From NCBI GenBank assembly GCA_031261455.1, contig JAISJP010000012.1:1-64000 (forward strand): 64,000 bases of DNA. The letters run 5' to 3'. The notes under the pieces were generated by a model. The model saw only the letters and a program-made list of their open reading frames with translations, did no database searches and was not told the origin of the DNA. The stretch comes from Propionibacteriaceae bacterium (GTDB lineage: Bacteria > Actinomycetota > Actinomycetes > Propionibacteriales > Propionibacteriaceae). Position numbers and translations under genes: made by a program. This document shows positions 53,232 through 62,276 of this stretch, in pieces. Numbering within the stretch: position 1 is the stretch's first letter; each line of letters begins with the position of its first letter.

Positions 53232-54593
53232 TTAGAGACTCCCAAACCGTTCGGCCAGCGAATCGGCCGTTGGAGAGTCGATTTCGGACGCCTCAACCTG
53301 CACAGGTTCGTCACTAGGAGAGACGTTTTCGGTGCCAACCAGCAGGTCGAGTTCGGCGTCCTCCTCGGTGGACTTCACGTCTGGAGTGGTCCGTTTGGCG
53401 TTCTGACGTCCAATTTCACGTACGACACCGACGGCCATGGCGACCAGTGGGATGGCAAACACGCCACCGGCGAGTCCGGCGACCGTCATGCCAGCAGCGA
53501 TGCCGAGCAGCACGGCCAGCGGGTGAATGTCAACGGCGCGCCCCAGCAGCAACGGCTGTAGCAGGTGGACCTCGCCCTCAAGCACCACGACGAACACGAT
53601 GAGCATCAGCAGCGCCTTGAACCAGCCGAGCGTGGCAAACACCACCAGCACGCCCACGATGGACGCAATCGCCGCGCCGAGCATCGGCACGAACGCCATC
53701 ACAAAGGTGAGTGCCATGATCGCCACCCACAGATTCGAGCCAAGAATCAGCGCGCCCATTCCGGCACCGACGCCGTCAACTGCGGCCACCAACACGGCGG
53801 CACGCACATAGTTGACCATGGTCAGCCACCCGCTGGACAGTGCTGGCACCAGCAGCCCGCGCACCCCGTTGGGCACATAACCGGTAGCCAGGGCGGTGAA
53901 CCTGCGTCCGTCCTTCAGGAAGAAGAACAGCGAAAACAGGGCGATGATCGTCCCAGCAAAGAACGTGCCGATTTTGCCTCCCCACTCCATTGCGATGCCA
54001 GCGATGTCGGTTGCGCGACCCTGCATGAAGACCAACATCTGGTCCACCAGGCTCGCCATCTGGTCTTCACTGATATGCAGTGGGCCGTTCGACAGCCACT
54101 GCAGCACGTCCTCAAACCCGGCCGTGGTCTGGATCGCGAGTTCGTCCCACTCGGAGCCGATCTGCACCACCACAAGGGCTAACAGCCCAAAAACGACCGC
54201 CAACAACGTGAGAAGACAGGTGAGTGACGCCAGCCAGCCGGGCCAGCGGTGTGACACCAGAAACTTGTTCAGCGGGTCCAGCGCGGCAGTAAACAGGAAC
54301 GCGGCCAGCAGCGGCATCACGATCTCCGATAGCTCCGCAGCACCCCAGTACAGCGCCCAAGCGACCACGCCGATGACGATGAGTCGCCACGACCATCCAG
54401 CCGCGATCTGCAAGCCGCGCGGCACCATCTCGGGGTTGTCGTCAGCGTCCGGTTCCGCCACCTGCAAGATGATCGGCTGGTTGATGACGAGGTCGTCCTC
54501 AGCCTGCGCCTCGGCAACTTGGGCAGCCTTCGCTTCCTGCGCCGCCTGAATAAGTTCGCGCATTGGTTTGAGACTGGGCCGTTGAATCGCCAT
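53232..54593 (-). CDS. AI-2E family (PerM-type) transporter
   Basis: 453 residues. A cytosolic N-terminus (about 1-65, Ala/Glu-rich helix LIQAAQEAKAAQVAEAQAE) is followed by about eight membrane helices; the family blocks WALYWGAAELSEIVMPLLAAFLF, LFFFLKDGRRF and LLQPLLLGRAVDIHPLAVLLGIAAG are present. The acidic C-terminus is about 60 residues. Characterised members export AI-2 or act as Na+/H+ antiporters; the substrate here is unknown. AAGGAGGAAG precedes the ATG. Confidence 0.92.
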   Translation of the reverse strand: MAIQRPSLKPMRELIQAAQEAKAAQVAEAQAEDDLVINQPIILQVAEPDADDNPEMVPRGLQIAAGWSWRLIVIGVVAWALYWGAAELSEIVMPLLAAFLFTAALDPLNKFLVSHRWPGWLASLTCLLTLLAVVFGLLALVVVQIGSEWDELAIQTTAGFEDVLQWLSNGPLHISEDQMASLVDQMLVFMQGRATDIAGIAMEWGGKIGTFFAGTIIALFSLFFFLKDGRRFTALATGYVPNGVRGLLVPALSSGWLTMVNYVRAAVLVAAVDGVGAGMGALILGSNLWVAIMALTFVMAFVPMLGAAIASIVGVLVVFATLGWFKALLMLIVFVVVLEGEVHLLQPLLLGRAVDIHPLAVLLGIAAGMTVAGLAGGVFAIPLVAMAVGVVREIGRQNAKRTTPDVKSTEEDAELDLLVGTENVSPSDEPVQVEASEIDSPTADSLAERFGSL

Positions 54594-54691
54594 AGGTGCT
54601 TCTTCCTCCTTGGGTGTTACGCACCAATCCTATACAGTAGAAGACATCCCGAGACTGATTCGGGCCCCGGTAAGGCTAGTTAGGAGCCAAC

Positions 54692-55009
54692 GTGGCTTAC
54701 GTTATCGCACTACCGTGCGTGGACTTCAAGGACAAAGCGTGTCAACTGGAGTGCCCAGTGGACGCCATCTATGAAGGCGAACGCACCCTCTACATCAACG
54801 CCGACGAATGCGTCGATTGCGGCGCCTGTGAAGCGGCTTGCCCGCGCGGTGCCATCTTCTATGAGGATGACCTGCCGGAGGAGTACCAGGACTTCTACGA
54901 CATCGGCATCCAGTTCTTCAAGACCACCGGCGCGTCCGGCGGTGCGGCTCGCTTCGGGTCGCTGGGCGTGGACGAGCCTCGCGTCGTCGCGCTGGCACCC
55001 CAGAACTAG
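54692..55009 (+). CDS. fdxA: 7Fe ferredoxin ([3Fe-4S]/[4Fe-4S])
   Basis: Low-potential electron carrier. 105 residues. Cluster ligands: Cys9, Cys17 and Cys21 in PCVDFKDKACQLECPVD, then CVDCGACEAACPRG. The [3Fe-4S] ligand pattern (Cys9, Cys17, Cys50) and the [4Fe-4S] pattern (Cys21, Cys40, Cys43, Cys46) are complete. Position 25, Cys in many homologues (VDCIY), is Ala here; it is not a ligand in solved relatives. The GTG start follows TAGGAG. It is adjacent to dapC, as often in Actinobacteria. Confidence 0.94.
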   Translation: MAYVIALPCVDFKDKACQLECPVDAIYEGERTLYINADECVDCGACEAACPRGAIFYEDDLPEEYQDFYDIGIQFFKTTGASGGAARFGSLGVDEPRVVALAPQN

Positions 55010-55032
55010 CCGTCACAGTTTCCTTTTCTGTT

Positions 55033-56202
55033 ATGACTTTGAGTTCTCGCCTGCCCGATTTCCCGTGGGATTCTCTGGCAGACGCCACCAAACTTGCCCG
55101 TTCCCACCATGACGGCATCGTCGATCTCTCTGTGGGGACGCCGGTTGACCCCACGCCAGAGGTTGCCCAGCATGCACTGGCTGCAGCCTCGGACGCGCAC
55201 GGATACCCCACAGTGTGGGGGACGCCAGCACTGCGTGCTGCAATCATCAGCTACCTGAGCCGTCGCTGGGCTGCCGCGCCCCTAAGCGACGAAAACGTGT
55301 TGCCAGTGATCGGCACTAAAGAGATCGTTGGTTGGCTGCCCACTCTGCTCGGCCTCGGGCCGGGTGACAGCGTTGTCATTCCCAAGTTGGCATACCCTAC
55401 CTACGAGGTGGGCGCGCGGCTTGTGGGTGCCAATGTGATTTGTGCAGACTCGCCAGCGGAAGTTGCGGAGGCTCTTGCGTTGCGTGCTGGGGACACGGGC
55501 ATCCTCACTGCGGGTGCTCCTGCATCTGGCACGCCCACTTCCGGCACCCCCAAACTGATTTGGATCAACTATCCTGCCAATCCGCACGGCGTTATCGCTT
55601 CTCCGAGCGTTTTGCGCGAGTGGATCGAGTACGCCCGCAGCGTTGGCGCAGTATTGGCAAGCGACGAATGCTACGGCGAGTTCGGTTGGACCGCCGAGCC
55701 GCTCTCCGTCCTAGACGCCTCCCTGAACGGCGGCGATGTCACCGGCCTACTGGCCGTCCACTCGGTCTCGAAACACTCAAACATGGCAGGCTATCGCGCC
55801 GGTTTCGTCGCCGGTGACAACGCTGTCATTCAGGAACTGCTCGGCCTGCGCAAACACCTAGGCATGATGGTCCCCGCCCCCGTTCAGGCCGCCCTTGCCG
55901 CCGTGCTTGCCACCGACGAGCACGTCATCGCTCAGCGGCAACGCTACCTAGCGCGCCGCAACATTTTGCGTCCTGCCCTAGAATCCGCAGGTTTCACTAT
56001 CGAACACTCCGATGGTGGCCTCTACCTCTGGGCCACGCGTGCCGAATCCGGCCGCGACAGTGTCGCCTGGCTAGCTGGGCGCGGCATCCTAGTAGCCCCC
56101 GGCGACTTCTACGGCGCCCTAGGCGCCAACTACATCCGCGTAGCCCTAACCGCAACCGACGAGCGTATCGCTGCCGCCGCGTCCCGTTTGACTGAACGCT
56201 GA
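55033..56202 (+). CDS. dapC: Succinyldiaminopimelate transaminase
   Basis: PLP aminotransferase (class I/II) of the lysine and peptidoglycan precursor pathway. 389 residues: it opens with SSRLPDFPWDSLADATKLARSHHDGIVDLSVGTPVD, characteristic of actinobacterial DapC; the PLP lysine lies in SVSKHSNMAGYR, with NYPANPHG and the carboxylate-binding Arg in YIRVALT near the end. It follows fdxA by 23 bases. The assignment to DapC rather than another aminotransferase rests on the N-terminal block and neighbour. Confidence 0.88.
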   Translation: MTLSSRLPDFPWDSLADATKLARSHHDGIVDLSVGTPVDPTPEVAQHALAAASDAHGYPTVWGTPALRAAIISYLSRRWAAAPLSDENVLPVIGTKEIVGWLPTLLGLGPGDSVVIPKLAYPTYEVGARLVGANVICADSPAEVAEALALRAGDTGILTAGAPASGTPTSGTPKLIWINYPANPHGVIASPSVLREWIEYARSVGAVLASDECYGEFGWTAEPLSVLDASLNGGDVTGLLAVHSVSKHSNMAGYRAGFVAGDNAVIQELLGLRKHLGMMVPAPVQAALAAVLATDEHVIAQRQRYLARRNILRPALESAGFTIEHSDGGLYLWATRAESGRDSVAWLAGRGILVAPGDFYGALGANYIRVALTATDERIAAAASRLTER

Positions 56203-56203
56203 C

Positions 56204-57451
56204 CTACCCGAGAGCGTCGAGGTCGGCGCGGAGGCATTGAGTCAGGCGGCCTTGCTGGACGGAAGTGTCCCAGGTGAGGTCTGCGTAGCCTTGCTGGGTG
56301 GCGGTGACCACCTCGGCTAGGGACTGGGCGGTGATGAGACCCAGTTGATGAGCTTTGAGGGCGGCGCCGATGTAGGTGTCGAAGAAGTGGATATCCTTTG
56401 CGGCTTGCTCGTCGCGGTCGTATTTGGGGGCGCTCACGTCGTCGGTAGGCAGGGTGACGTCGTGAATGAAGGTGGCTTTGGTCTTCTCCGGCCAGCGCTG
56501 GTGCAGTTCTTCGGCGACTAGCACGTCGCCTTGGCCGGAGTCGCCGATGAACACCCACGGATACTCGGGGTATAGCTGGGCAAAGTTCTCGATTGCTGCC
56601 AGCTTGGTTTTCGCCATCGCTTTGTGGCTGCGCAGGCCGGAGATGGTTCCGGTGATGACGGACGGTTGTACCGCGCCGATGTTGCGCAGGGTGCCGCGCA
56701 ACTGGTTTTCGACTACGCCAAACGCTGCGCCGGGGCGGGCGGTGATGAGCACTAGGTCGCCGATGGAGAACGGCTTGTCGGTGTTGCCTGCGTCCAGCGC
56801 CTTCCAGAACTCGACGACGCCAGGGTAGATGATGCCGGTGGAGTGCAGTTCGTCCCGCATTCCGGCCTGCACCGTGTCATCAAAGTCGGAGAGGATCTTT
56901 ACCTCATCGTTGTGGATTTCGCCGGCCTGCTCGGCGATGTGGGCAATGATGCGCTTGCGTGAAGCGCCGCCCACTTGGTGGAACACCAACTCCTCAAGGT
57001 CAAGGTGATCTTCACCGGCGTCGAGGGCGTTTTTCAGCGTGGTTAGTTCTTGGCCGAAGGTGCCCAAGAAGATGGCCTCAATGAGGACGCTGGCCGCTTT
57101 GCCGGACGCATCTTTGGCAAGGGCGTGCAGCAGATTCGCTCTGCCCTGAATGCTGGCATCACCGAATCTGCTGGCGAACCAGACCATCAGGTCATCGGAG
57201 TAGTGTTTGCCCCGAAGATGGTTGTCGATGCTGGATATCAGCGTCTCCAACAGCTTGGCATCGAGAGTCAGTTCATCGACCTGGGCGGCGGTTAGCTCGT
57301 TCAGCAAGCCGAGGACGGCGGCTTCCTCGCTAGCGTCGGTGAAACCTTTGAGCAGCGCTCGGACAGCCACTAGCGGGGCGCTATCTGCGATGGTGCCGAC
57401 TTGGGCTCCGGCTTCAGTATCGACCGGGGCTGGCGTGTTGTCGCTAGTCAT
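56204..57451 (-). CDS. App1-like phosphatase domain protein
   Basis: 415 residues. The N-terminal half (about 1-190) is helical and not recognised. The C-terminal half has HAD-type motifs seen in the App1 phosphatidate phosphatase family: KILSDFDDTVQ (D-x-D-x-T-like nucleophile motif), LVLITARPG, and WVFIGDSGQGDVLVAEELHQRWP. A phosphatidate or related phosphatase is likely but unproven. I chose the ATG at 57451, preceded by AAGGAG; a longer frame from 57547 has a Cys-rich, unlikely N-terminus. Its start overlaps the lipid kinase stop by 8 bases. Confidence 0.78.
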   Translation of the reverse strand: MTSDNTPAPVDTEAGAQVGTIADSAPLVAVRALLKGFTDASEEAAVLGLLNELTAAQVDELTLDAKLLETLISSIDNHLRGKHYSDDLMVWFASRFGDASIQGRANLLHALAKDASGKAASVLIEAIFLGTFGQELTTLKNALDAGEDHLDLEELVFHQVGGASRKRIIAHIAEQAGEIHNDEVKILSDFDDTVQAGMRDELHSTGIIYPGVVEFWKALDAGNTDKPFSIGDLVLITARPGAAFGVVENQLRGTLRNIGAVQPSVITGTISGLRSHKAMAKTKLAAIENFAQLYPEYPWVFIGDSGQGDVLVAEELHQRWPEKTKATFIHDVTLPTDDVSAPKYDRDEQAAKDIHFFDTYIGAALKAHQLGLITAQSLAEVVTATQQGYADLTWDTSVQQGRLTQCLRADLDALG

Positions 57452-58445
57452 GGGCAACTCCTTGTTGTGGGGCTTGTTCTGGGACGCGCACCAGCAGCGC
57501 GGATGGGGCCAGAGACACCCGCAACTCCCGCACTCCAGCGATGTCATCCCCGTCGACTTGAGCCCGCAGCGGATGCGGCGTGGTGATGATGATGTCGCTG
57601 CCCCGAGTGTAGCTGAGGGCAGATACGGGAGCCTCGAAGTTTGCCAGCGCCTTGGCGGCGACCGGCCCCCACTGCAGCGGGTTATTCACTAGCATCTGCA
57701 TGACTTCAAGGACGCCGTCGTCTAGTTTGGCTTTGGGGAACGCCACCATGCCCATCGTCAGGTTTGGGCAGTTGGCGGCAAGCACGCTCCACGCCCTGAC
57801 AGGCTGCTCCGGGCCACCATCTAGGCTGACTCGCATCGGCATGGGCGGCGCGAAGGCCTTGCGCGCAATGGCGGGCACGTACGCTCCCCAACCGAGTGCG
57901 CGCTTCAGGTCAGGGGTGGCGAGCGCTACTGCCTCCGCCTCTCGGCCAATTCCTGCCATCACTAGCATCGGCTCGGGAGTGGCGGAGACGTTGGTTTGTG
58001 CCCATCCGAGATCGACCGCAGCAGACTTGCCGGTTAGCGCCAACGTCACGTTGGCTGAATAGTCGCGCACCTTCATGCCGATATTGCGGGCGAAGATGTT
58101 GCCAGACCCGGCGGGGATGACCGACAACGGCACTCCGCTGCTGCCGAGTTCACCCGCAACTAATCGGAGCGTACCGTCCCCGCCGACGGCGATGATGGAG
58201 TCGGCACCTTGGTCGAGGGCATCTCGTGCCTGCTGGGGACCGGGCGACTCTCTGGTGGTGGGCAGCAACTTCGGTTGCGGCAGGCCGAGGCTCGCTGCGG
58301 TTTCGAGCAGTTTCACCAGCACTCGGAATGTGGCCTTGGAGGCAGGGTTGGCAACGACGAAAACTCGCTCGCCGGGAGGCGTGTCACGTGGGACGCCAGT
58401 GAGAGCATCTGGGGACGGCTTGGGTCGGTATTCGCGCAGTTTCAT
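57444..58445 (-). CDS. Diacylglycerol/sphingosine kinase-family lipid kinase
   Basis: 333 residues of the DAGK catalytic fold (DgkB/YegS type): VFVVANPASKATFR near the N-terminus, the nucleotide motif IIAVGGDGTLRLV, and PLSVIPAGSGNIFARNIG. Uses ATP to phosphorylate a lipid diacylglycerol-like substrate at the inner membrane face. It sits between a patatin-like lipase and an App1-like phosphatase, all on one strand with tight spacing. Confidence 0.88.
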   Translation of the reverse strand: MKLREYRPKPSPDALTGVPRDTPPGERVFVVANPASKATFRVLVKLLETAASLGLPQPKLLPTTRESPGPQQARDALDQGADSIIAVGGDGTLRLVAGELGSSGVPLSVIPAGSGNIFARNIGMKVRDYSANVTLALTGKSAAVDLGWAQTNVSATPEPMLVMAGIGREAEAVALATPDLKRALGWGAYVPAIARKAFAPPMPMRVSLDGGPEQPVRAWSVLAANCPNLTMGMVAFPKAKLDDGVLEVMQMLVNNPLQWGPVAAKALANFEAPVSALSYTRGSDIIITTPHPLRAQVDGDDIAGVRELRVSLAPSALLVRVPEQAPQQGVAHD

Positions 58446-58458
58446 CGCAAACTAAACT

Positions 58459-59238
58459 TTACAGTCCAAAAGTGTCGAATGCGGCTGTTGCCAAGCTTTC
58501 TCCAAGCTCAAAAAGCTCGGCACCCTTGTACAGATCGAGGAAGGACGCCGCGTCGCAGGGCACCTCAATAAGCAGGTCGGGCGGATTTGCGGCGGATTTG
58601 GCGCGGTAGATCGCGGTTTCCATCGCGTCGATGGAGAGGATGCCAAGCGTCAGTGGGGACGGCGCTCTGGTGGGTGCCTTGGCCTCGGGTTTGGTGGGTG
58701 CGCCGTGACCCGACACCGCGATAGTAATATCGCAAGCCACCCCGGCAAGCGGTTCCAGCGGCACCGGATTGATGACTCCGCCGTCAACCAGCAGTCGCCC
58801 GTCACGACGAACCGGAGTAAACACCACGGGGATGGCGATGGATGCCCGGATAGCGTTGATCAGGTCGCCGTCTTGAATCCACACCTCTTGTTGATTGATG
58901 ACATCGGCAGCCACTGCCGTATAGGGAATTGGCAGGTCCTCAATCAGTACGTCGCCGATGATCTGGCGAAACTGATTCATGGCCCCGGTGGCGCGCATCA
59001 GCCCATGACGTGGCCACGTCGGGTCGAGCAGCCGGGCAACCTCAACGCGGTTCAGCCCGAGCGCCCACTCCTTCATCTCCGGCAGTTTGCCCGACGCGTA
59101 GACGCCCCCGATCAGGGAGCCCATGGAGGTCCCGGCAACCGCGACGATCTCGTGCCCCCGAGCCACCAACTGCTCGATGACAGGCACATACGCCAGTCCG
59201 CGCGCTCCCGCAGATCCGAGTGCCAATGCTACTTTCAT
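58459..59238 (-). CDS. Patatin-like phospholipase (RssA type)
   Basis: 259 residues. The oxyanion hole is GSAGARG near the N-terminus, the nucleophile Ser lies in GTSMGS (about 38-43) and the dyad Asp in LVDGGVINPVP (about 150-160). Likely hydrolyses a membrane or stored acyl lipid. No signal peptide, so cytosolic. The next gene (lipid kinase) starts 13 bases downstream, suggesting co-transcription and a shared lipid pathway. Confidence 0.9.
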   Translation of the reverse strand: MKVALALGSAGARGLAYVPVIEQLVARGHEIVAVAGTSMGSLIGGVYASGKLPEMKEWALGLNRVEVARLLDPTWPRHGLMRATGAMNQFRQIIGDVLIEDLPIPYTAVAADVINQQEVWIQDGDLINAIRASIAIPVVFTPVRRDGRLLVDGGVINPVPLEPLAGVACDITIAVSGHGAPTKPEAKAPTRAPSPLTLGILSIDAMETAIYRAKSAANPPDLLIEVPCDAASFLDLYKGAELFELGESLATAAFDTFGL

Positions 59239-59308
59239 GTGAGGCCTCCTGTGTGTGGATGTCTCAGGCTTCTATCGGGAATCCCCGGTCGTCATCGTCC
59301 ATCTCTTC

Positions 59309-60865
59309 TTAGAGTGTAGTCGCGTCGAGGACCGCTGCCTCGTCGAGGCCGTCTGGGTCAGCGGCGCGGGCGGGTAGTTGCCGCCGGACGCTCGACTCAG
59401 TGACGATCTCCGCAGGGCGTGGGTCACGCACCGGAGTCTGCACCGGTGAAGGAGCGTTGAGCACCTTGGTCTTATCGCCGACGCCAAGTTGATGCATCTT
59501 GCGGGCGGACGGCAGGAATGCACCCTCAAATGTGGCAATGGTGCCGTTGAAACTGTCCACGGTGCGCCCGAGGTTCTTGCCCAACGTCTCGAACTTCTCC
59601 GCGAGTTTGCCGGTGCGCTGATACAACTGTGCAGCCACGTCCGCGATCTTCTGGGCGTTCTCGGCAAGGTCGTTCTGCTGCCACGAGTAGCGGATGGCCT
59701 TCAACATGGCGACCAGCGTGGTCGGAGTGGCTAGCACCACGTTGCGGGAGAACGAGTAGTCGTACAGTGTTGAATCGTTATAGAGCGCCTCGGCGGCCAT
59801 TGCCTCGTGCGGAATGAACAGCACCACGAACTCTGGGGTTCCGCTATCGCTGGTGAAGTAGTTCTTGGCCGATAGCCCGTCGATGTGTGCCTTGACGTGT
59901 TTGGATACTCGATTGAGTGCCTCGCGTTTGCGTGTTTCGTCTTCCAGCTCCAGCGCATCCAAGAACGCCTCCATCGGCACCTTGGAGTCCACGAAGACGA
60001 AACGCCCTTCACCCAACTCCACGCGCATGTCCGGGCGGACCCCCTTACCCTCGTCGTTGGTTGACGAGAACTGTAGATTGAAGTCCACGTGCTCCTTCAT
60101 GCCCGCTGCCTCAACCACGTTTTGCAGCTGAAGTTCGCCCCAAGCCCCCCGAGTCTGCGGCTTGCGCAGGGCTGTGGCTAGCGCGTTTGTCTGTTCGCCT
60201 AACCGCTGCCCGGTGGTCTGCACGATGCTCACCTGCGCCTTAAGTTCAGCGTCAAGCGTTGCTCGCTGCTGTTGCACCTTTCCCAACTCTTCTTGAAGCC
60301 GCCCCAAGTTCTCCTTCACCGGAGCAAGCACCTGTTCAGTGCGCCGTTCTCGGTCAGCGGCGGCTAGTTCAGCCTTCTTCGTCTGTTCCTCAATGCTGGC
60401 CTCGGACAGCGCCTTGAATGCGTTCTGCATGGCCTCACGGTCGGCCTTGATGGACTCGACCTGTTCGCGGGCGCTCTTCAGTGCCTCTTGTACTCGCTCC
60501 TCAGCGTGCCGCTGAGCCTGCTCGATCTGCTGTTGCGCCTGCGCCTGTGTTTGCTCGACTTGGAGTTGGGACGCCCGCAACTCTGCGCCGAGTCGTTCGC
60601 TTGTCAACCGTTCTGTCTCAAGAACAGAGCGAAGTTGGAGCGCATCTGCCTCGCTGGCGCTCTGAGCAGCCTTAGTCTGTTCCAAGACTCCCCGCAACGC
60701 CTCAGCGTCCCGTCTGGCCTCAGCCTCCGCAACTTGAGCGGCAGTCAACCTCTCCTGCACGGCTGCATCGCCCGTGTGGCGGCGGCTGTTAGCCAGCAAA
60801 TACCCGAGCGCAAGCCCGACAAGTAGCGCCGCAGCGGCGGCGATGACGATCCAGTATGTCTCCAT
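59309..60865 (-). CDS. rmuC: DNA recombination protein RmuC
   Basis: 518 residues: N-terminal membrane anchor (about 5-25), long coiled coil (about 35-200, rich in Glu/Gln/Ala), then the RmuC nuclease-like domain (about 230-430) with LRKPQTRGAWGELQLQNVVEAAGM, GVRPDMRVELGEGRFVFVDSKVPMEAF and FVLFIPHEA(M)-type blocks. Limits DNA inversion/recombination in E. coli; mechanism unclear. The start follows CACAAT by 6 bases, the same arrangement as recO. Confidence 0.92.
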   Translation of the reverse strand: METYWIVIAAAAALLVGLALGYLLANSRRHTGDAAVQERLTAAQVAEAEARRDAEALRGVLEQTKAAQSASEADALQLRSVLETERLTSERLGAELRASQLQVEQTQAQAQQQIEQAQRHAEERVQEALKSAREQVESIKADREAMQNAFKALSEASIEEQTKKAELAAADRERRTEQVLAPVKENLGRLQEELGKVQQQRATLDAELKAQVSIVQTTGQRLGEQTNALATALRKPQTRGAWGELQLQNVVEAAGMKEHVDFNLQFSSTNDEGKGVRPDMRVELGEGRFVFVDSKVPMEAFLDALELEDETRKREALNRVSKHVKAHIDGLSAKNYFTSDSGTPEFVVLFIPHEAMAAEALYNDSTLYDYSFSRNVVLATPTTLVAMLKAIRYSWQQNDLAENAQKIADVAAQLYQRTGKLAEKFETLGKNLGRTVDSFNGTIATFEGAFLPSARKMHQLGVGDKTKVLNAPSPVQTPVRDPRPAEIVTESSVRRQLPARAADPDGLDEAAVLDATTL

Positions 60866-60933
60866 ACTTCAATTGTGGACCACCCCACCGACAGTTTTCT
60901 CTGCGTCCCCAGATTGGGCAACGCGAGAGACCG

Positions 60934-61410
60934 CTAGGCCGCAGTAACGGGAGGTTCAGCAGACCAGGGGAAGACGATCCACTTGTCTGTGTGACGCCAG
61001 ACGTAATCGGGCATGACTACCGTGGATGGCTTGGAGTACAGCACGCAGGTGCGCACGTCGGCACCGAAGCCGTGCAGCAATTTTTGGACCAGCGCCATGG
61101 TGCGTCCGGAGTCAACCACGTCATCAATGACCAGCAGCCTGCGGCCCATGATGGACTCGGTGTCGAGCAGCGGAGCCAGCAGCACCGGGTCGGGCAGCGT
61201 CGCCTCGACGTCGGTGTAGAACTCGACATTTATGCAGTCGTTCAGCTTCTTGCCAAGCGCGTAGCTGATTGCCCCTGTGGGGATCATTCCCCCTCTGGCT
61301 ACGGCAATCAGCACTTCCGGGTCGAAGTGCGAGTCTGCGATCTGTTGCGCCAGATCACGTGCCCCATTCCCGAAGTCGTCCCACGTGAGAATCTCTTTAG
61401 CATCCGCCAT
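60934..61410 (-). CDS. Type I phosphoribosyltransferase (purine-type)
   Basis: 158 residues from the ATG at 61410. The PRPP-binding signature LLVIDDVVDSGRTMALV is intact, and VARGGMIPTGAISYALGKK gives the PPi loop region. Similar small enzymes act on xanthine, hypoxanthine or guanine (purine salvage); the exact base is not certain. A TACAAT -10 box ends 6 bases before the chosen start, inside the end of the GNAT gene upstream; an ATG at 61431 would remove that promoter. Confidence 0.85.
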   Translation of the reverse strand: MADAKEILTWDDFGNGARDLAQQIADSHFDPEVLIAVARGGMIPTGAISYALGKKLNDCINVEFYTDVEATLPDPVLLAPLLDTESIMGRRLLVIDDVVDSGRTMALVQKLLHGFGADVRTCVLYSKPSTVVMPDYVWRHTDKWIVFPWSAEPPVTAA

Positions 61411-61924
61411 GGGCCAATTGTACTGGCTCATCGTCTGACAGTATCAACGTGAACAGCGCGACATCGTGCCAAGCCCCAAACTTCCAACAGACTTGCTTCC
61501 AGATCCCTGCAGACACGAAGCCCAGCTTTTCGTGCAGGCTGATCGAGGGGACGTTCGCAGCGTCCAACACCCCGACCATCACGTGAATACCGGAGTCGCG
61601 GGCCGAACTGATGGCCCACTCCATCAACGCCTCGCCGATTCCGCGTTTGTGGTAGTCGCCGTCAACATAGATGGAGTGTTCCACCGTGAAACGGTAGCCG
61701 GGCTTCACGCGAAACGGGGAGTAGGTGGCGTAACCGACAACCCGTCCGTCCAGTTCAGCCACGACCACCGGCAGGTCCAGATCGATGTGCTCGTGCAACC
61801 ACTCCAGACGGTTTGTCTCATCCACGTCCTCAAGATCGTAGGATGCCGTGGTGGCGACGCCTTGCGTGTTGTAGATGTGCGTGAGCGCGGGCACGTCGTC
61901 AGGTGTGGCGGGACGGATGAGCAT
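61397..61924 (-). CDS. GNAT N-acetyltransferase (phosphinothricin acetyltransferase-like)
   Basis: About 175 residues: IRPATPDDVPALTHIYN at the N-terminus, VVAELDGRVVGYATYSPFR, the acetyl-CoA loop VDGDYHKRGIGEALMEW, and LHEKLGFVSAGIWKQVCWKFGAWHDVALF, which is the PAT/Bar-type C-terminal block. Acetylates an amino group; substrate unknown. The ATG at 61924 follows a TATCAT -10 box by 7 bases. The gene end overlaps the start of the phosphoribosyltransferase gene by 14 bases. Confidence 0.85.
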   Translation of the reverse strand: MLIRPATPDDVPALTHIYNTQGVATTASYDLEDVDETNRLEWLHEHIDLDLPVVVAELDGRVVGYATYSPFRVKPGYRFTVEHSIYVDGDYHKRGIGEALMEWAISSARDSGIHVMVGVLDAANVPSISLHEKLGFVSAGIWKQVCWKFGAWHDVALFTLILSDDEPVQLAHGGC

Positions 61925-62070
61925 GGGCAAGATGATACGCCGTCTGCCGGACGGGAAGACTGCGTGCATCCGAAGACTGGATCGCCCTCATTTTCGCACC
62001 GCGACTGCTGCTGTTCGCTATCTGTTTGCTACTTGTTATGTGTTAGTCCTGCGCCAAGCTATCCGGCGAA

Positions 62071-62127
62071 AGCTCTCTTCCGTCTTCCTGCGCGGGCTCT
62101 CTCCCGTCTTGCTGCGCGAAGTCGCAG
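62071..62127 (+). repeat. 24-bp tandem repeat and conserved-loop hairpin (copy 3)
   Basis: 62071-62094 and 62095-62118 are tandem copies differing at three positions (core CTCT-TCCGTCTT-CTGCGCG). The second copy runs into CTGCG (62112-62116)-CGAAGT-CGCAG (62123-62127), a hairpin whose loop equals that at 53182-53201. It lies in the ~350-base gap before transketolase, which otherwise holds a TTGACA at 62208 and a 7-bp inverted repeat (62210-62216/62234-62240) but no gene. Confidence 0.6.
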
Positions 62128-62276
62128 GATCCAATTGGATGGTGCGAGTCTGTGAGCCGGCCGCTGTGGCAGACAGAAATTGTCGGCGGGGCGAACTAGC
62201 ATGGATGTTGACAGGTTAGGACGCCGGGCTGAGACCTGTCTACAGACGCAATACACGTGAAAAAGGGGCGCACAAC

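Noticed and set aside
54764..54768. Ala in place of Cys at position 25 of the ferredoxin considered as a damaged cluster
   Set aside because: This Cys is not a ligand in characterised 7Fe ferredoxins; the seven ligand cysteines are all present.
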